DNA of 8,074 bases from Actinomycetes bacterium (GCA_030425055.1 JAUHVN010000116.1:1-8074), one strand, 5' to 3'; positions 1 through 6,433 are shown, counted from the first letter of the stretch. Program-made: numbers and translations. The notes: a model not told the origin generated them from the sequence alone.

Positions 1-590
1 GCCCCCGGAGCCGAGAGCGGGGGCTCGACGGACCACGACTCGAGATCGCGCGAGACCGCCGTGCCGATGACGCCGCGCTCGGCGGGTGCTCCCGTCGCCG
101 ACCGCGCGGTGATCAGCATCCGCCACCCGTCGCCCTCCCGGGCGACGAACGGGTCGCGCCACGCCTCCTCGTGCCAGTCCTCGCCCGGCGCGGTCTCGTA
201 CCAGCGCGGATCGGCGCCGAGCACGAAGGCGTCACGCTCCCACGTGATGAGGTCGTGCGAGCGCGACGACCCGATCCGCTGCACCCGCCCGTCTCCGTCG
301 CTCGAGACCCCCGAGGTGAACATCCGCCACACGCCGTCGTCGTCGCGCACGACCGAACCGGTCCACGTCGCGAGGTCGTCGAACGAGCCGGCCGCGCCGG
401 GAGTGAGGGCATCGGGCAGGACGGCCCAGTCGACGAGGTCGCTCGAGACCGCGTGACCGATCCGCGCGTTCCAATGCCGCAGGTCGGGGTCGCCCAGCGC
501 GCGCGGCGCCTTCAGGAAGAAGGCGTGGTACTGCTCGCCGTCGTCGGCGGTCCAGAAGTCCCAGACCCAGTCGTCGGCGAGGCGGAGCAT
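1..590 (-). CDS. GH32/GH43/GH68-superfamily glycosidase (beta-fructosidase-like), 3' end outside window
   Basis: This is the first 196 residues of a five-bladed beta-propeller glycoside hydrolase; the frame stays open to the window edge. Visible landmarks are WVWDFW near residues 8-13 (D11 is the likely nucleophile position), QYHAFFLKAPRALGDPDLRHWN at 20-41 (shortened to its key feature: the aromatic-rich first blade), TWTGS at 75-79 (resembling the W-S-G-S blade motif), SHDLITWE at 111-118, and WRDPF at 144-148, matching the conserved RDP transition-state motif of GH32/GH68. The usual GH32 WMNDPNG opening is absent, so this is a divergent branch and the exact family is uncertain. There is no signal peptide, so the enzyme is probably cytoplasmic and acts on imported sugar. 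It is the last visible gene of the transporter operon, 37 nt after the MalG-like permease. The ATG at 590 has no strong Shine-Dalgarno sequence and lies in a hairpin arm. Hydrolysis of sucrose or fructo-oligosaccharides is inferred. Confidence 0.8.
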   Translation of the reverse strand, partial: MLRLADDWVWDFWTADDGEQYHAFFLKAPRALGDPDLRHWNARIGHAVSSDLVDWAVLPDALTPGAAGSFDDLATWTGSVVRDDDGVWRMFTSGVSSDGDGRVQRIGSSRSHDLITWERDAFVLGADPRWYETAPGEDWHEEAWRDPFVAREGDGWRMLITARSATGAPAERGVIGTAVSRDLESWSVEPPLSAPG

Positions 591-618
591 CAGTGTCGAC
601 CGATCCGATGCTCCGCCT
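580..618 (-). promoter_or_regulatory. Hairpin enclosing the glycosidase start codon
   Basis: Bases 580-590 (aggcggagcat) and 608-618 (atgctccgcct) are perfect 11-bp complements around a 17-nt loop at 591-607. In the minus-strand mRNA the second arm begins exactly with the AUG of the glycosidase gene. The structure sits in the 37-nt gap after the permease stop at 628-630. Folding would hide the start codon, so it could lower or condition translation of this gene relative to the transporter. The loop contains GGAUCGG, which could act as a weak ribosome-binding site. A partial-termination or mRNA-processing role is the alternative. The complementarity is seen directly; the function is inferred. 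Confidence 0.55.
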
Positions 619-627
619 GGCCCGCGC

Positions 628-1581
628 CTATTTGACCGATCCCGCCGTCAGCCCGCGCACGAAGAACCGCTGGAGCGCGAAGAAGATGATCAGCGGCACG
701 ATCAGCGTGATGAACGAACCCGCCGCCACGCGCTGCCAGCCCTGACCGTACTGGCCGAGAAGGGTGTACAGACCCTGCGTCAGCACCTGGTTCGGTCCGC
801 TCTGGATGAACAGGTACGCGACGAAGAAGTCGTTCCAGACCCACAGGAACTGGAAGATCGCGAACGATGCGAGCGCCGGCACCGACATCGGCACGACCAG
901 CCGCCAGAAGATCTGGAAGTGGCTCGCGCCGTCCATGCGCGCGGCTTCGATCAGCGAGTTCGGCAGCGTCTGCATGTAGTTGCGCAGGATGTAGATCGCC
1001 AGCGGCATCGCGAACGTCGCGTGGACGATCCAGGCCGCCGGGTACTGCCCGATGATCTGGATGCCCGTGGTGTTCCCGAACCACACGAACAGCTGCAGGA
1101 TCGGGATCACCGCGATCTGGATCGGCACGACCATGAGGCCGAGGACGATCGCGAAGTAGATCTCCTTGCCGCGGAACTGGAAGAACGTGAACGCGTACGC
1201 GGCCATCGCCGAGATCATCACAGGAAGGATGGTCGCCGGGATGGTGACGGCCGCCGAGTTCCAGAACGTGGTGCCGGCATCGAGCGCCTCCCACGCCTGC
1301 CCGAACGGCTCGAGGGTCCACTCCGTGCCGAACGGATTCAGCAGAGCGGTCCACCAGCCGGTCGACTCGACGTCGGCGCGGGGCCTCAGGCTCGTGATCA
1401 GCAGACCCAGCAGGGGGAACAACCACGCGACCGCGATGATCCCCATGATGATGGTGATCAGGATGTGGGGCTTCTCGCGTTCGGTGCCGTCCTTGCGGAG
1501 GCGCTTCTTGGACTTCTTCTCGAGGTCGACCGTTTCGCGGTGGCCCTCTTCGTCGACGAGTGGGGTCGGTACGACGGTCAT
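628..1581 (-). CDS. Carbohydrate ABC transporter permease, MalG/AglG-like (CUT1 family)
   Basis: This 317-residue inner-membrane subunit of a CUT1 sugar importer has the MalG form. A charged cytoplasmic tail of about 38 residues precedes TM1 (about 39-64), and five further hydrophobic segments follow. The ATPase-docking EAA loop is at about residues 212-235, with EAARMDGAS followed by a hydrophobic stretch and P231. The C-terminus ends FFVRGLTAGSVK, typical of MalG-type subunits (GLTAGAVKG-like). The ATG at 1581 is chosen because AGGAGG lies 7 nt upstream inside the preceding gene and the start overlaps that gene's stop as ATGA, implying translational coupling. A longer frame open up to 2592 belongs mostly to the wrong frame of the upstream permease. 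The binding protein and partner permease are immediately upstream and the glycosidase downstream, so the substrate is probably an alpha-glucoside or fructose-containing oligosaccharide (inferred). Confidence 0.93.
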   Translation of the reverse strand: MTVVPTPLVDEEGHRETVDLEKKSKKRLRKDGTEREKPHILITIIMGIIAVAWLFPLLGLLITSLRPRADVESTGWWTALLNPFGTEWTLEPFGQAWEALDAGTTFWNSAAVTIPATILPVMISAMAAYAFTFFQFRGKEIYFAIVLGLMVVPIQIAVIPILQLFVWFGNTTGIQIIGQYPAAWIVHATFAMPLAIYILRNYMQTLPNSLIEAARMDGASHFQIFWRLVVPMSVPALASFAIFQFLWVWNDFFVAYLFIQSGPNQVLTQGLYTLLGQYGQGWQRVAAGSFITLIVPLIIFFALQRFFVRGLTAGSVK

Positions 1582-2573
1582 CGGAGTTCCTCCTGCGCCT
1601 TGTAGCTGCGGATCTGGTAGATGATGAGCGGCACCACGGCGATCATCAGGACGATGACCACGGCGGCTGCCTTGCCCGGGTTCTGGAAGCTGAACAGCTG
1701 CGAGTAGAACTCGACCACAAGCACGCTGGTGTTGAACTGCCCGCCGGTCATCGCGTAGATGATGTCGAACGTCTTCATCACGAAGATCGTCACCGTGACG
1801 AACACCGCGAGGATCGTGCCGCGGATCTGCGGGACGATGACGAGGAAGAACGCCTTGCGCTCGCTCGCCCCGTCGAGGCGGGCCGCCTCGATGGTCTCCT
1901 CGGGCACGCCCTTGATCGCGGCCGACAACAGGACCATCGCGAAGCCGACCTGCAGCCAGATGGCGATGAACATGATCAGGAAGCTGTTCAGCCTGCCGGC
2001 GTCTAGCGTGAGCCAGGGCACCGGATCCTGGCCGGTCACTCCCGTCCAGATCGCATTGAGCAGATAGATCTGCGGGTTGCCGGGCGGAGCGTAGAAGTAG
2101 ATGAACCTCCACGTGACCGCCGCGGCGATGCCGCTGATGGCCATCGGAAGGAAGATCATGGCCTTGAACGACGTCTCGCGCTTCTTGCCGAGGCGGTCGG
2201 TGAGGATCGCGACCAGGAGACCGATCAGCACCGCGGCCGCCGGGACGACGATGACCCACAGCAGGTTGTTCAGCAGCACCCCGAGGAAGTTCGGGTCGGT
2301 GAACAGGTCGATGTAGTTGTCGAGCCCGACGAACGTCGCGCTCTCGCCGCGACGCTGGCTCTGCTCCATGAAGCTCTCGATGAACGTCCGTACCGCCGGG
2401 TAGAGCAGGAAGAGGATGCCGAGAGCGAGCACCGGGAAGAGGAAGACGTACGGCAGGAGCCGTGCCTTGGTCTTGTCGCCTGTCTTTTCGACGACGAAGT
2501 TGAGGAGCCAGAAGATCAAGAACGAGACTCCGAGGCCTATCACCACGGAGAGGATTGCGCTGAAGATGGCCAT
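1578..2573 (-). CDS. Carbohydrate ABC transporter permease, MalF/AglF-like (CUT1 family)
   Basis: This 331-residue integral membrane subunit pairs with the MalG-like permease to form the sugar channel. TM1 is at about 3-27, followed by a basic loop (KTGDKTKAR), then TM2 at about 39-60. A periplasmic-side segment carries the family-typical FVGLDNYIDLFTDPNF (81-96), followed by further TM segments. The EAA cytoplasmic loop is at 229-249 (EAARLDGASERKAFFLVIVPQ), with the conserved glycine at 235. The N-terminal extra helix and the NNLLWVIVVP and YLLNAIW signatures resemble the AglF alpha-glucoside permease branch rather than plain MalF; this is recognition from memory, not a search. The ATG at 2573 has only a weak AGGCGG 5 nt upstream. 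It lies 111 nt after the binding-protein stop with a hairpin in between, and its own stop overlaps the next start by 4 nt. Confidence 0.93.
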   Translation of the reverse strand: MAIFSAILSVVIGLGVSFLIFWLLNFVVEKTGDKTKARLLPYVFLFPVLALGILFLLYPAVRTFIESFMEQSQRRGESATFVGLDNYIDLFTDPNFLGVLLNNLLWVIVVPAAAVLIGLLVAILTDRLGKKRETSFKAMIFLPMAISGIAAAVTWRFIYFYAPPGNPQIYLLNAIWTGVTGQDPVPWLTLDAGRLNSFLIMFIAIWLQVGFAMVLLSAAIKGVPEETIEAARLDGASERKAFFLVIVPQIRGTILAVFVTVTIFVMKTFDIIYAMTGGQFNTSVLVVEFYSQLFSFQNPGKAAAVVIVLMIAVVPLIIYQIRSYKAQEELR

Positions 2574-2618
2574 CGATACCGCCTGACGTCATTGTGAGGT
2601 TGATGGTGATGCTAGTGG

Positions 2619-2655
2619 GGAGGCGGCGTCGGCCGACAGTGCCGGCGCCGCCTCC
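2619..2655 (-). terminator. Intercistronic hairpin between binding-protein and permease genes
   Basis: Bases 2619-2633 and 2641-2655 form a 15-bp GC-rich stem with one mismatch (2629 against 2645) around the 7-nt loop cgacagt. A small second stem (tccgc 2657-2661, gcgga 2666-2670) sits beside it. No U-tract follows in the minus direction, so it is probably not a complete intrinsic terminator. In binding-protein-dependent transporters such an intercistronic structure commonly protects the upstream message or causes partial read-through, giving more binding protein than permease. Here that role is inferred from position. Confidence 0.6.
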
Positions 2656-2684
2656 GTCCGCTCACGCGGAGCGATGTGGATGGA

Positions 2685-4022
2685 TTACTGCGGCCACGAG
2701 GCGTCGATCGCCTCGAAGGCCTGCTCCATCGTCTTCTGACCCGCGAACCAGCTGGTCAGCTCGGTCCACTCGGTGCCCGCGCCGACCTCACCGGGCATCT
2801 GGTCCGAGGCGTCGAACCCGAAGAGGGTCGATGCCGCGAGCAGCTCTTGCGCCTTCTTCTGGAACTCCGTCGTGTAGTTCGAGGTGTCGAAGTCGTTGTG
2901 CGGCGAGAGGAAGATCGCCTGGCTGGCGTATCCGTTCGTGCCGAACTCCGGACCCGTGATGTACTCGACGACCGCCTTGGTGGCCTCGGTGTTGGTGAAC
3001 GCACCCACGAGGTCGCCACCGCCGAGCATCGCCGTGTCCGTGCCCTCGGGCGAGGGCAGCTGGAAGAAGTCGATGTTCGACAGGTCGCCATCGGCGATCT
3101 GCGCCTTGATGTCCTCGGGGAAGAAGTCCGCGATGAACGACCCCTGGCGCATCATGAAGCATTGACCGTTGTCCTTGCCCTCGACGAACAGCTGGTTGCC
3201 GGCCGTCTGGAATGAAGTCGTCGCCGCGCCGGGACCGCCGCCGTTGACCTTGCCCTCTTCGAGCAGCTCGGTCGCGACCTTGTCGCCCGCCTGCGTCACG
3301 AGGTCGCTCGTGAACAGCACGTCTCCGGCGATCCACGCGTTGTACTCGTCGAGGCCGCCGTAACGGAGCACGTACTCCTCGAGCCAGTCGGTGGCCGGCC
3401 ATCCGGTTCCTGCCCCCGACTCGAGTCCGACGCACCACGGGTACCCGAGATCGTCGTCCATGATCTGCTGCTGCAGCGCGGTCAGCTCGTCGTCGGTCGT
3501 GGGGACGGTGAGTCCCGCCGCCTCGAACGCGGCCGGGTTGTACCAGACCAGCGACTTGACGTTGATCGAGTACGGCAGACCGAACGTCTGCCCGTCGACC
3601 TGTGCGATCTCGCCGAGACCGTTGGCCTCGTCGGCCGTGATCGCCGCGACGTCGATGCCGAGCTCCTCCAGCGGGTACAGCGTGTTGGTCTGGCTCTTCA
3701 GCACGCCGGGCTGCGGGTAGATCGCGATGTCGGGCGGGTTGCCCGCCGTCGCACGCGCGACGACCGCGGTCTGGAAATCGGTGTTGCCGTCGTACGTGAC
3801 GGTGATGCCGCTCTCTTCGCCCCAGGCATCCAGGTCGGCCTGGAACGCTTCGGCCTGCGCGTCGGTGAATGCTCCCATGATCGTGACCGTGGCGCCCTCG
3901 GTGCCACCGCCGTCGCCGCCCCCATCGTTTCCACCGCCGCCGGTGCAACCGGCGAGGGCGAGTGCGACGAGGCCGAAACCTGCGAGCGGAACGACGATCC
4001 GTCGTCGTTGCATCGTGCCCAT
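2685..4022 (-). CDS. Sugar ABC transporter substrate-binding lipoprotein (CUT1, AglE-like)
   Basis: This 445-residue extracytoplasmic solute-binding protein would capture the sugar and deliver it to the two permeases. The N-terminus MGTMQRRR is followed by a hydrophobic stretch (9-25) and the lipobox LALAGC, giving the lipid-modified Cys at residue 26. A Gly/Asp-rich flexible linker (about 27-41) follows, then the bacterial extracellular solute-binding fold starting VTIMGAFTDAQAEAF. Further landmarks are the NPPDIAIYPQPG segment, the hinge-like FGLPYSINVKSLVWYNPAAFEAAGL typical of family-1 sugar binders, and MLGGGDLVGAFTN. The ATG at 4022 is preferred over an open extension to 4118 because AAGAGGAGT (4029-4037 on the complement) sits just upstream and the signal peptide then starts properly; the extension would also run through the operator at 4074-4086. 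It is the first gene of the operon. The precise ligand cannot be read from sequence. Confidence 0.93.
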   Translation of the reverse strand: MGTMQRRRIVVPLAGFGLVALALAGCTGGGGNDGGGDGGGTEGATVTIMGAFTDAQAEAFQADLDAWGEESGITVTYDGNTDFQTAVVARATAGNPPDIAIYPQPGVLKSQTNTLYPLEELGIDVAAITADEANGLGEIAQVDGQTFGLPYSINVKSLVWYNPAAFEAAGLTVPTTDDELTALQQQIMDDDLGYPWCVGLESGAGTGWPATDWLEEYVLRYGGLDEYNAWIAGDVLFTSDLVTQAGDKVATELLEEGKVNGGGPGAATTSFQTAGNQLFVEGKDNGQCFMMRQGSFIADFFPEDIKAQIADGDLSNIDFFQLPSPEGTDTAMLGGGDLVGAFTNTEATKAVVEYITGPEFGTNGYASQAIFLSPHNDFDTSNYTTEFQKKAQELLAASTLFGFDASDQMPGEVGAGTEWTELTSWFAGQKTMEQAFEAIDASWPQ

Positions 4023-4073
4023 CTGAACACTCCTCTTCGAGTTGTTGTGCTGTTGCCATGTGACGGCGCCATA

Positions 4074-4086
4074 GGGAACCGTTCCC
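4074..4086. promoter_or_regulatory. LacI-type operator 1 (transport-operon side)
   Basis: GGGAACCGTTCCC is a perfect odd-length palindrome (GGGAAC, central C, GTTCCC). It lies 52 bp upstream of the binding-protein start. It shares 11 of 13 bases with the second site at 4183-4195, and the LacI-family gene is divergently encoded next to both. It is a probable binding site of that regulator. Confidence 0.65.
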
Positions 4087-4090
4087 ACAC

Positions 4091-4120
4091 AAGCTACGGC
4101 AAGACGGTGGGCGGGCACAA
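4091..4120 (-). promoter_or_regulatory. Tentative promoter of the sugar-transport operon
   Basis: On the minus strand TTGTGC (4115-4120) and TAGCTT (4091-4096) are 18 bp apart, a weak -35/-10 match. The predicted start of transcription near 4084 would fall inside operator 1, as expected for a repressible promoter. The boxes are poor matches to consensus, so this is only the best candidate seen in the region. Confidence 0.28.
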
Positions 4121-4182
4121 GAACTCCGCATCACGAATCGATAACCGGCGTGATTTCAACAGTGTTCGGCACTCCATCGACC

Positions 4183-4195
4183 TGAAACCGTTCCC
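4183..4195. promoter_or_regulatory. LacI-type operator 2 (regulator side)
   Basis: TGAAACCGTTCCC matches operator 1 at 11 of 13 positions, including the whole AACCGTTCCC half and centre, but its left half is degraded. Its centre is 109 bp from that of operator 1, roughly ten helical turns, so one tetramer could bridge both by looping. It overlaps the candidate -35 of the regulator gene, suggesting autoregulation. Confidence 0.55.
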
Positions 4196-4220
4196 ATATC
4201 CACAACGGTGCGGCTATGCT
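4191..4220 (+). promoter_or_regulatory. Tentative promoter of the LacI-family regulator gene
   Basis: TTCCCA (4191-4196) and TATGCT (4215-4220) are spaced 18 bp apart, each 4 of 6 to the sigma-70-type consensus. Transcription would start near 4227, leaving a leader of about 37 nt before the GTG at 4264. The -35 lies inside operator 2. Confidence 0.33.
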
Positions 4221-4263
4221 GGCCAGACCGATGCGGCAGCGCGCGACAGGAAGGACCGGCTCA

Positions 4264-5307
4264 GTGGCGAGCGGAATCGAGGACGTCGCCCGGAGAGCAG
4301 GCGTGTCCAAGTCGACCGCAAGCCGGGCTCTCAGCGGCGGTGGCTACGTCTCGGAAGAGACCCGGTCGCGAGTGCGACGCGCCGCCTACGAGATCGGGTA
4401 CGCGCCGTCCACGAGCGCGGTCAGCCTCGCCACCGGACGCACCCAGAACGTCGGCGTCGTCATGCCCTACCTGAACCGGTGGTTCTTCGCCGAGGTGCTG
4501 GAGGGGATCCAGACGGCGCTCCTCGAACGGGGTCTCGATCTCACCCTGTACGACGCCGAGCCGGGCACCGACGGGCGGCGCCGCATCTTCGACGACTTCC
4601 TCGCGCGCAAGCGCTTCGACGGCCTCATCGCCGTCGGCCTCGAGCCCGACGACCACGAGGTCGAGCGGCTCGTGGCCATGGGCCGCCCGGTCGTGAGCGT
4701 CGTCGGCGCGGGCGACGAGACGAGCTCGGTCGCGATCGACGACGAGCACGCGGCCCGCCGAGCCACAGAGCATCTGCTCGAGCTCGGCCACACGCGGATC
4801 GCCTTCCTCGGCGGCGAGCCTCAACATCACTGGGCGCAGGTCGACCGTTCGCGGCTGCGGGGGTTCCACACCGCGATGACCGACGCCGGATGCGCCGACG
4901 AGGCCATCCACATCACCTCCGAGGTCACCATCCCGGGCGGCTACGCCGCAGCGGTCGACGCACTCGGAGACGCCCGAGATCGCCCGACCGCCATCCTCGG
5001 CACGTGCGACGAGGTCGCCATCGGAGCGATCATCGCGGCCCGTCGGCTCGGCGTGCAGGTACCGAGCCAGCTCAGCGTCGTCGGCATCGACGACCACGAG
5101 TTCGCCGAGATGTTCTCGCTCACCACGCTGCGGCAGGTGCCGCGCGAGCAGGGCGCGGCCGCGGTCCAGCTGCTCCTCGAGCACATCGCCGACCCCGATC
5201 GGTCGCCCGAGCAGACGAGCCTGAAGGCGAGGATGGTGATGCGCTCCTCGACCGCCCCTCCCCCGTCGCGAATGACGGCATCGGCCGCGGACATGCGGCG
5301 GGCATGA
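4264..5307 (+). CDS. LacI-family transcriptional regulator of the sugar operon
   Basis: This 347-residue DNA-binding repressor has the full LacI/GalR layout. The N-terminal helix-turn-helix spans residues 5-24 (IEDVARRAGVSKSTASRALS), the third helix of the headpiece 30-45 (SEETRSRVRRAAYEIGY), and the hinge 48-60 with L55 in the position that inserts into the operator centre (SAVSLATGRT). A periplasmic-binding-protein-like effector domain runs from about 62 to 328, with GLIAVGL, RIAFLGG, ILGTCDEVAIG and LSVVGIDDHEFAE as standard landmarks. The last 20 or so residues (STAPPPSRM onwards) are an extra tail. The GTG at 4264 is chosen because AGGAAGGA (4248-4255) lies 8 nt upstream and the HTH then starts at residue 5; ATGs at 4216 and 4231 lack such a site. 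It is divergent from the transport operon and probably represses it until a sugar ligand binds. Confidence 0.94.
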   Translation: MASGIEDVARRAGVSKSTASRALSGGGYVSEETRSRVRRAAYEIGYAPSTSAVSLATGRTQNVGVVMPYLNRWFFAEVLEGIQTALLERGLDLTLYDAEPGTDGRRRIFDDFLARKRFDGLIAVGLEPDDHEVERLVAMGRPVVSVVGAGDETSSVAIDDEHAARRATEHLLELGHTRIAFLGGEPQHHWAQVDRSRLRGFHTAMTDAGCADEAIHITSEVTIPGGYAAAVDALGDARDRPTAILGTCDEVAIGAIIAARRLGVQVPSQLSVVGIDDHEFAEMFSLTTLRQVPREQGAAAVQLLLEHIADPDRSPEQTSLKARMVMRSSTAPPPSRMTASAADMRRA

Positions 5308-5345
5308 CGAAGGTCCCGGATGCGTGGCATCCGGGACCTTCGTCA
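5305..5345. terminator. Perfect 19-bp hairpin terminator after the LacI gene
   Basis: Bases 5305-5323 and 5327-5345 are exact reverse complements around the 3-nt loop gtg. The left arm begins with the regulator's TGA stop codon. No U-tract follows on either strand, which is common for actinobacterial terminators. Because it lies between convergent genes it can act on both the regulator and the rplJ-rplL transcript. Confidence 0.72.
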
Positions 5346-5358
5346 GGTGCTCTAGATC

Positions 5359-5416
5359 TCGATACGCCGCCTGCGGCGGCTACGGTTCCTGAGTAGCGCC
5401 GTCAGGCGCGTATCGA
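5359..5416. repeat. REP-like paired palindromic element
   Basis: The 58-bp element is built from two related half-units in inverted orientation. Outer arms TCGATACGC (5359-5367) and GCGTATCGA (5408-5416) are perfect complements. Inside the left half is a hairpin gccgcc/ggcggc (5366-5371, 5375-5380); inside the right half is gcgcc/ggcgc (5396-5400, 5405-5409); gctac (5379-5383) pairs with gtagc (5393-5397). It could fold as a cloverleaf. TCGATACGC...GCTACTC-type intergenic repeats are, to my recollection, widespread in Microbacteriaceae genomes; copy number cannot be judged from a single copy. Confidence 0.6.
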
Positions 5417-5426
5417 AGGGCGATCT

Positions 5427-5476
5427 GAGCCGCAGCCGCATCAACGCCGCTGCGCGGCATTGATCCGGCTCGGCTC
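5427..5476 (-). terminator. Imperfect palindrome at the rplL 3' end, probable terminator
   Basis: The 50-nt region folds around the loop tgc (5451-5453): gccgc/gcggc, a c:a mismatch, atcaa/ttgat, a c:c mismatch, agccg/cggct, a bulged c at 5433, then gagccg/cggctc. It begins on the minus strand at the rplL stop codon, overlapping it by 2 nt. There is no U-tract. It is the natural candidate for ending the rplJ-rplL message. Confidence 0.6.
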
Positions 5477-5873
5477 ACTTCAGGGTGACGGTCGCGCCGG
5501 CCTCTTCGAGCTTGGCCTTGGCCTTCTCGGCGTCGTCCTTGTTCGCGCCCTCGAGCACGGGCTTGGGGGCGCCGTCGACGACCGCCTTCGCCTCGCCGAG
5601 ACCGAGCGAGGTGAGCTCGCGGACGACCTTGATGACCTGGATCTTCTTGTCGCCGGCAGCCTCGAGGACGACGTCGAACGAGTCCTTCTCCTCCTCGGCG
5701 GCGGCCTCGCCACCCGCGCCACCGGCGGCGGGGGCACCCGCGGCGGCAACGGCGACCGGGGCGGCGGCGGTGACCTCGAAGGTCTCCTCGAACTTCTTCA
5801 CGAACTCGCTGAGCTCGATGAGCGAAAGCTCCTTGAAGGCGTCGAGCAGCTCGTCAGTGGTGAGCTTTGCCAT
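5475..5873 (-). CDS. rplL: 50S ribosomal protein L7/L12
   Basis: This 132-residue stalk protein forms dimers that bind the C-terminus of L10 and recruit elongation and other GTPase factors to the large subunit. The N-terminal dimerisation domain covers about 1-32 (MAKLTTDELLDAFKELSLIELSEFVKKFEE). A long Ala/Gly-rich flexible hinge occupies about 38-62, and the C-terminal factor-binding domain about 65-132 contains the highly conserved KIQVIKVVRELTSLGLGEAKAVVDGAPKPV segment and ends ATVTLK. The length is slightly above the usual 120-130 because of the hinge. The ATG at 5873 has AAGGAG at 5881-5886 on the complement, 7 nt away. It lies 44 nt downstream of rplJ in the same operon. No anomaly is seen. 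Confidence 0.99.
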   Translation of the reverse strand: MAKLTTDELLDAFKELSLIELSEFVKKFEETFEVTAAAPVAVAAAGAPAAGGAGGEAAAEEEKDSFDVVLEAAGDKKIQVIKVVRELTSLGLGEAKAVVDGAPKPVLEGANKDDAEKAKAKLEEAGATVTLK

Positions 5874-5917
5874 GATGATTCTCCTTGTTGGTGGGGTTTC
5901 AACGACCGGGCCCGATG

Positions 5918-6433
5918 TCAGGCCGCGGACTCCTGCTTCTCGCGCAGCGCGTCGACCGTGCGAACGACCTTCGACAACGGTGCGTTGAAGACGTATGCCG
6001 CCTGGAACAGCGAGGCCTTCATGGCGCCTGCGAGCTTGGCCAGCAGGACGTCACGGCTCTCGAGGTCGGCGAGCTTGTTGACCTCGTCCGCGGTCAGGGG
6101 GGCACCGTCGAAGAAGCCGCCCTTGATCACGAGATGAGGGTGTGCCTTGGCGAAGGCACGAAGACCCTTCGCGACGGAGACGGGGTCCCCGTGCACGAAG
6201 GCGACGGCCGACGGACCCTTGAGGTCGTCGTCCAGCGCCGTGATCCCCGCGTTGTTCGCGGCGATCTTGGTCAGCGTGTTCTTCACCACGGCGTATTCCG
6301 CGTCCTGACGAATGCTGTTGCGGAGCTCCTTGAGCTCGGCAACCGTCAGACCGCGGTACTCGGTGAGCAGAACGGCGGTCGAGTCCTCGAAGTTCTTCGT
6401 GAGCTCGGCGACCGATGCTTCCTTCTGCGCCAT
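5918..6433 (-). CDS. rplJ: 50S ribosomal protein L10
   Basis: This 171-residue base of the ribosomal stalk binds 23S rRNA through its N-terminal domain and carries L7/L12 dimers on its C-terminal helix. The sequence MAQKEASVAELTKNFEDSTAVLLTEYRGLTVAELKELRNSIR is canonical, followed by EYAVVKNTLTKIAANNAG, GPSAVAFVHGDPVSVAKGLRAFAKAHPHLVIKGGFFDG and the C-terminal L12-binding helix (about 140-171). The ATG at 6433 has AAGGAG 5 nt upstream; the frame is open up to 6529, but that extension runs through the leader and lacks L10 homology. It is the first gene of the rplJ-rplL operon. Expression is probably controlled by the attenuator in its leader, with the L10-L12 complex as the ligand, as known for this operon in other bacteria. 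Confidence 0.99.
   Translation of the reverse strand: MAQKEASVAELTKNFEDSTAVLLTEYRGLTVAELKELRNSIRQDAEYAVVKNTLTKIAANNAGITALDDDLKGPSAVAFVHGDPVSVAKGLRAFAKAHPHLVIKGGFFDGAPLTADEVNKLADLESRDVLLAKLAGAMKASLFQAAYVFNAPLSKVVRTVDALREKQESAA

Noticed and set aside
1..24. Inverted repeat gcccccg / cgggggc at 1-7 and 18-24.
   Set aside because: It lies inside the glycosidase coding sequence and is only 7 bp in very GC-rich DNA, so chance is sufficient.
628..2592. A 654-codon minus-strand open frame spanning both permease genes.
   Set aside because: Only its 3' half (from 1581) encodes the MalG-like permease. Upstream it is the wrong frame of the MalF-like gene, low in membrane segments and rich in Arg/His/Pro. 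The ATGA overlap shows two separate genes, not a fusion.
4216..4263. Upstream ATGs at 4216 and 4231 as starts for the LacI-family gene.
   Set aside because: They add a basic tail before the HTH, overlap the candidate -10, and lack a ribosome-binding site. GTG 4264 has AGGAAGGA at good spacing.
4008..5396. Long plus-strand frame of 462 codons and other long frames over the regulator and binding-protein genes.
   Set aside because: They are GC-driven shadows: Arg-rich, with no recognisable domain, and they fully overlap well-supported genes.
5359..5476. Considered as a CRISPR fragment, tRNA or attachment site.
   Set aside because: There are no regularly spaced identical repeats, no tRNA arms or CCA-type 3' end, and no integrase. 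The symmetry fits REP-like and terminator palindromes.
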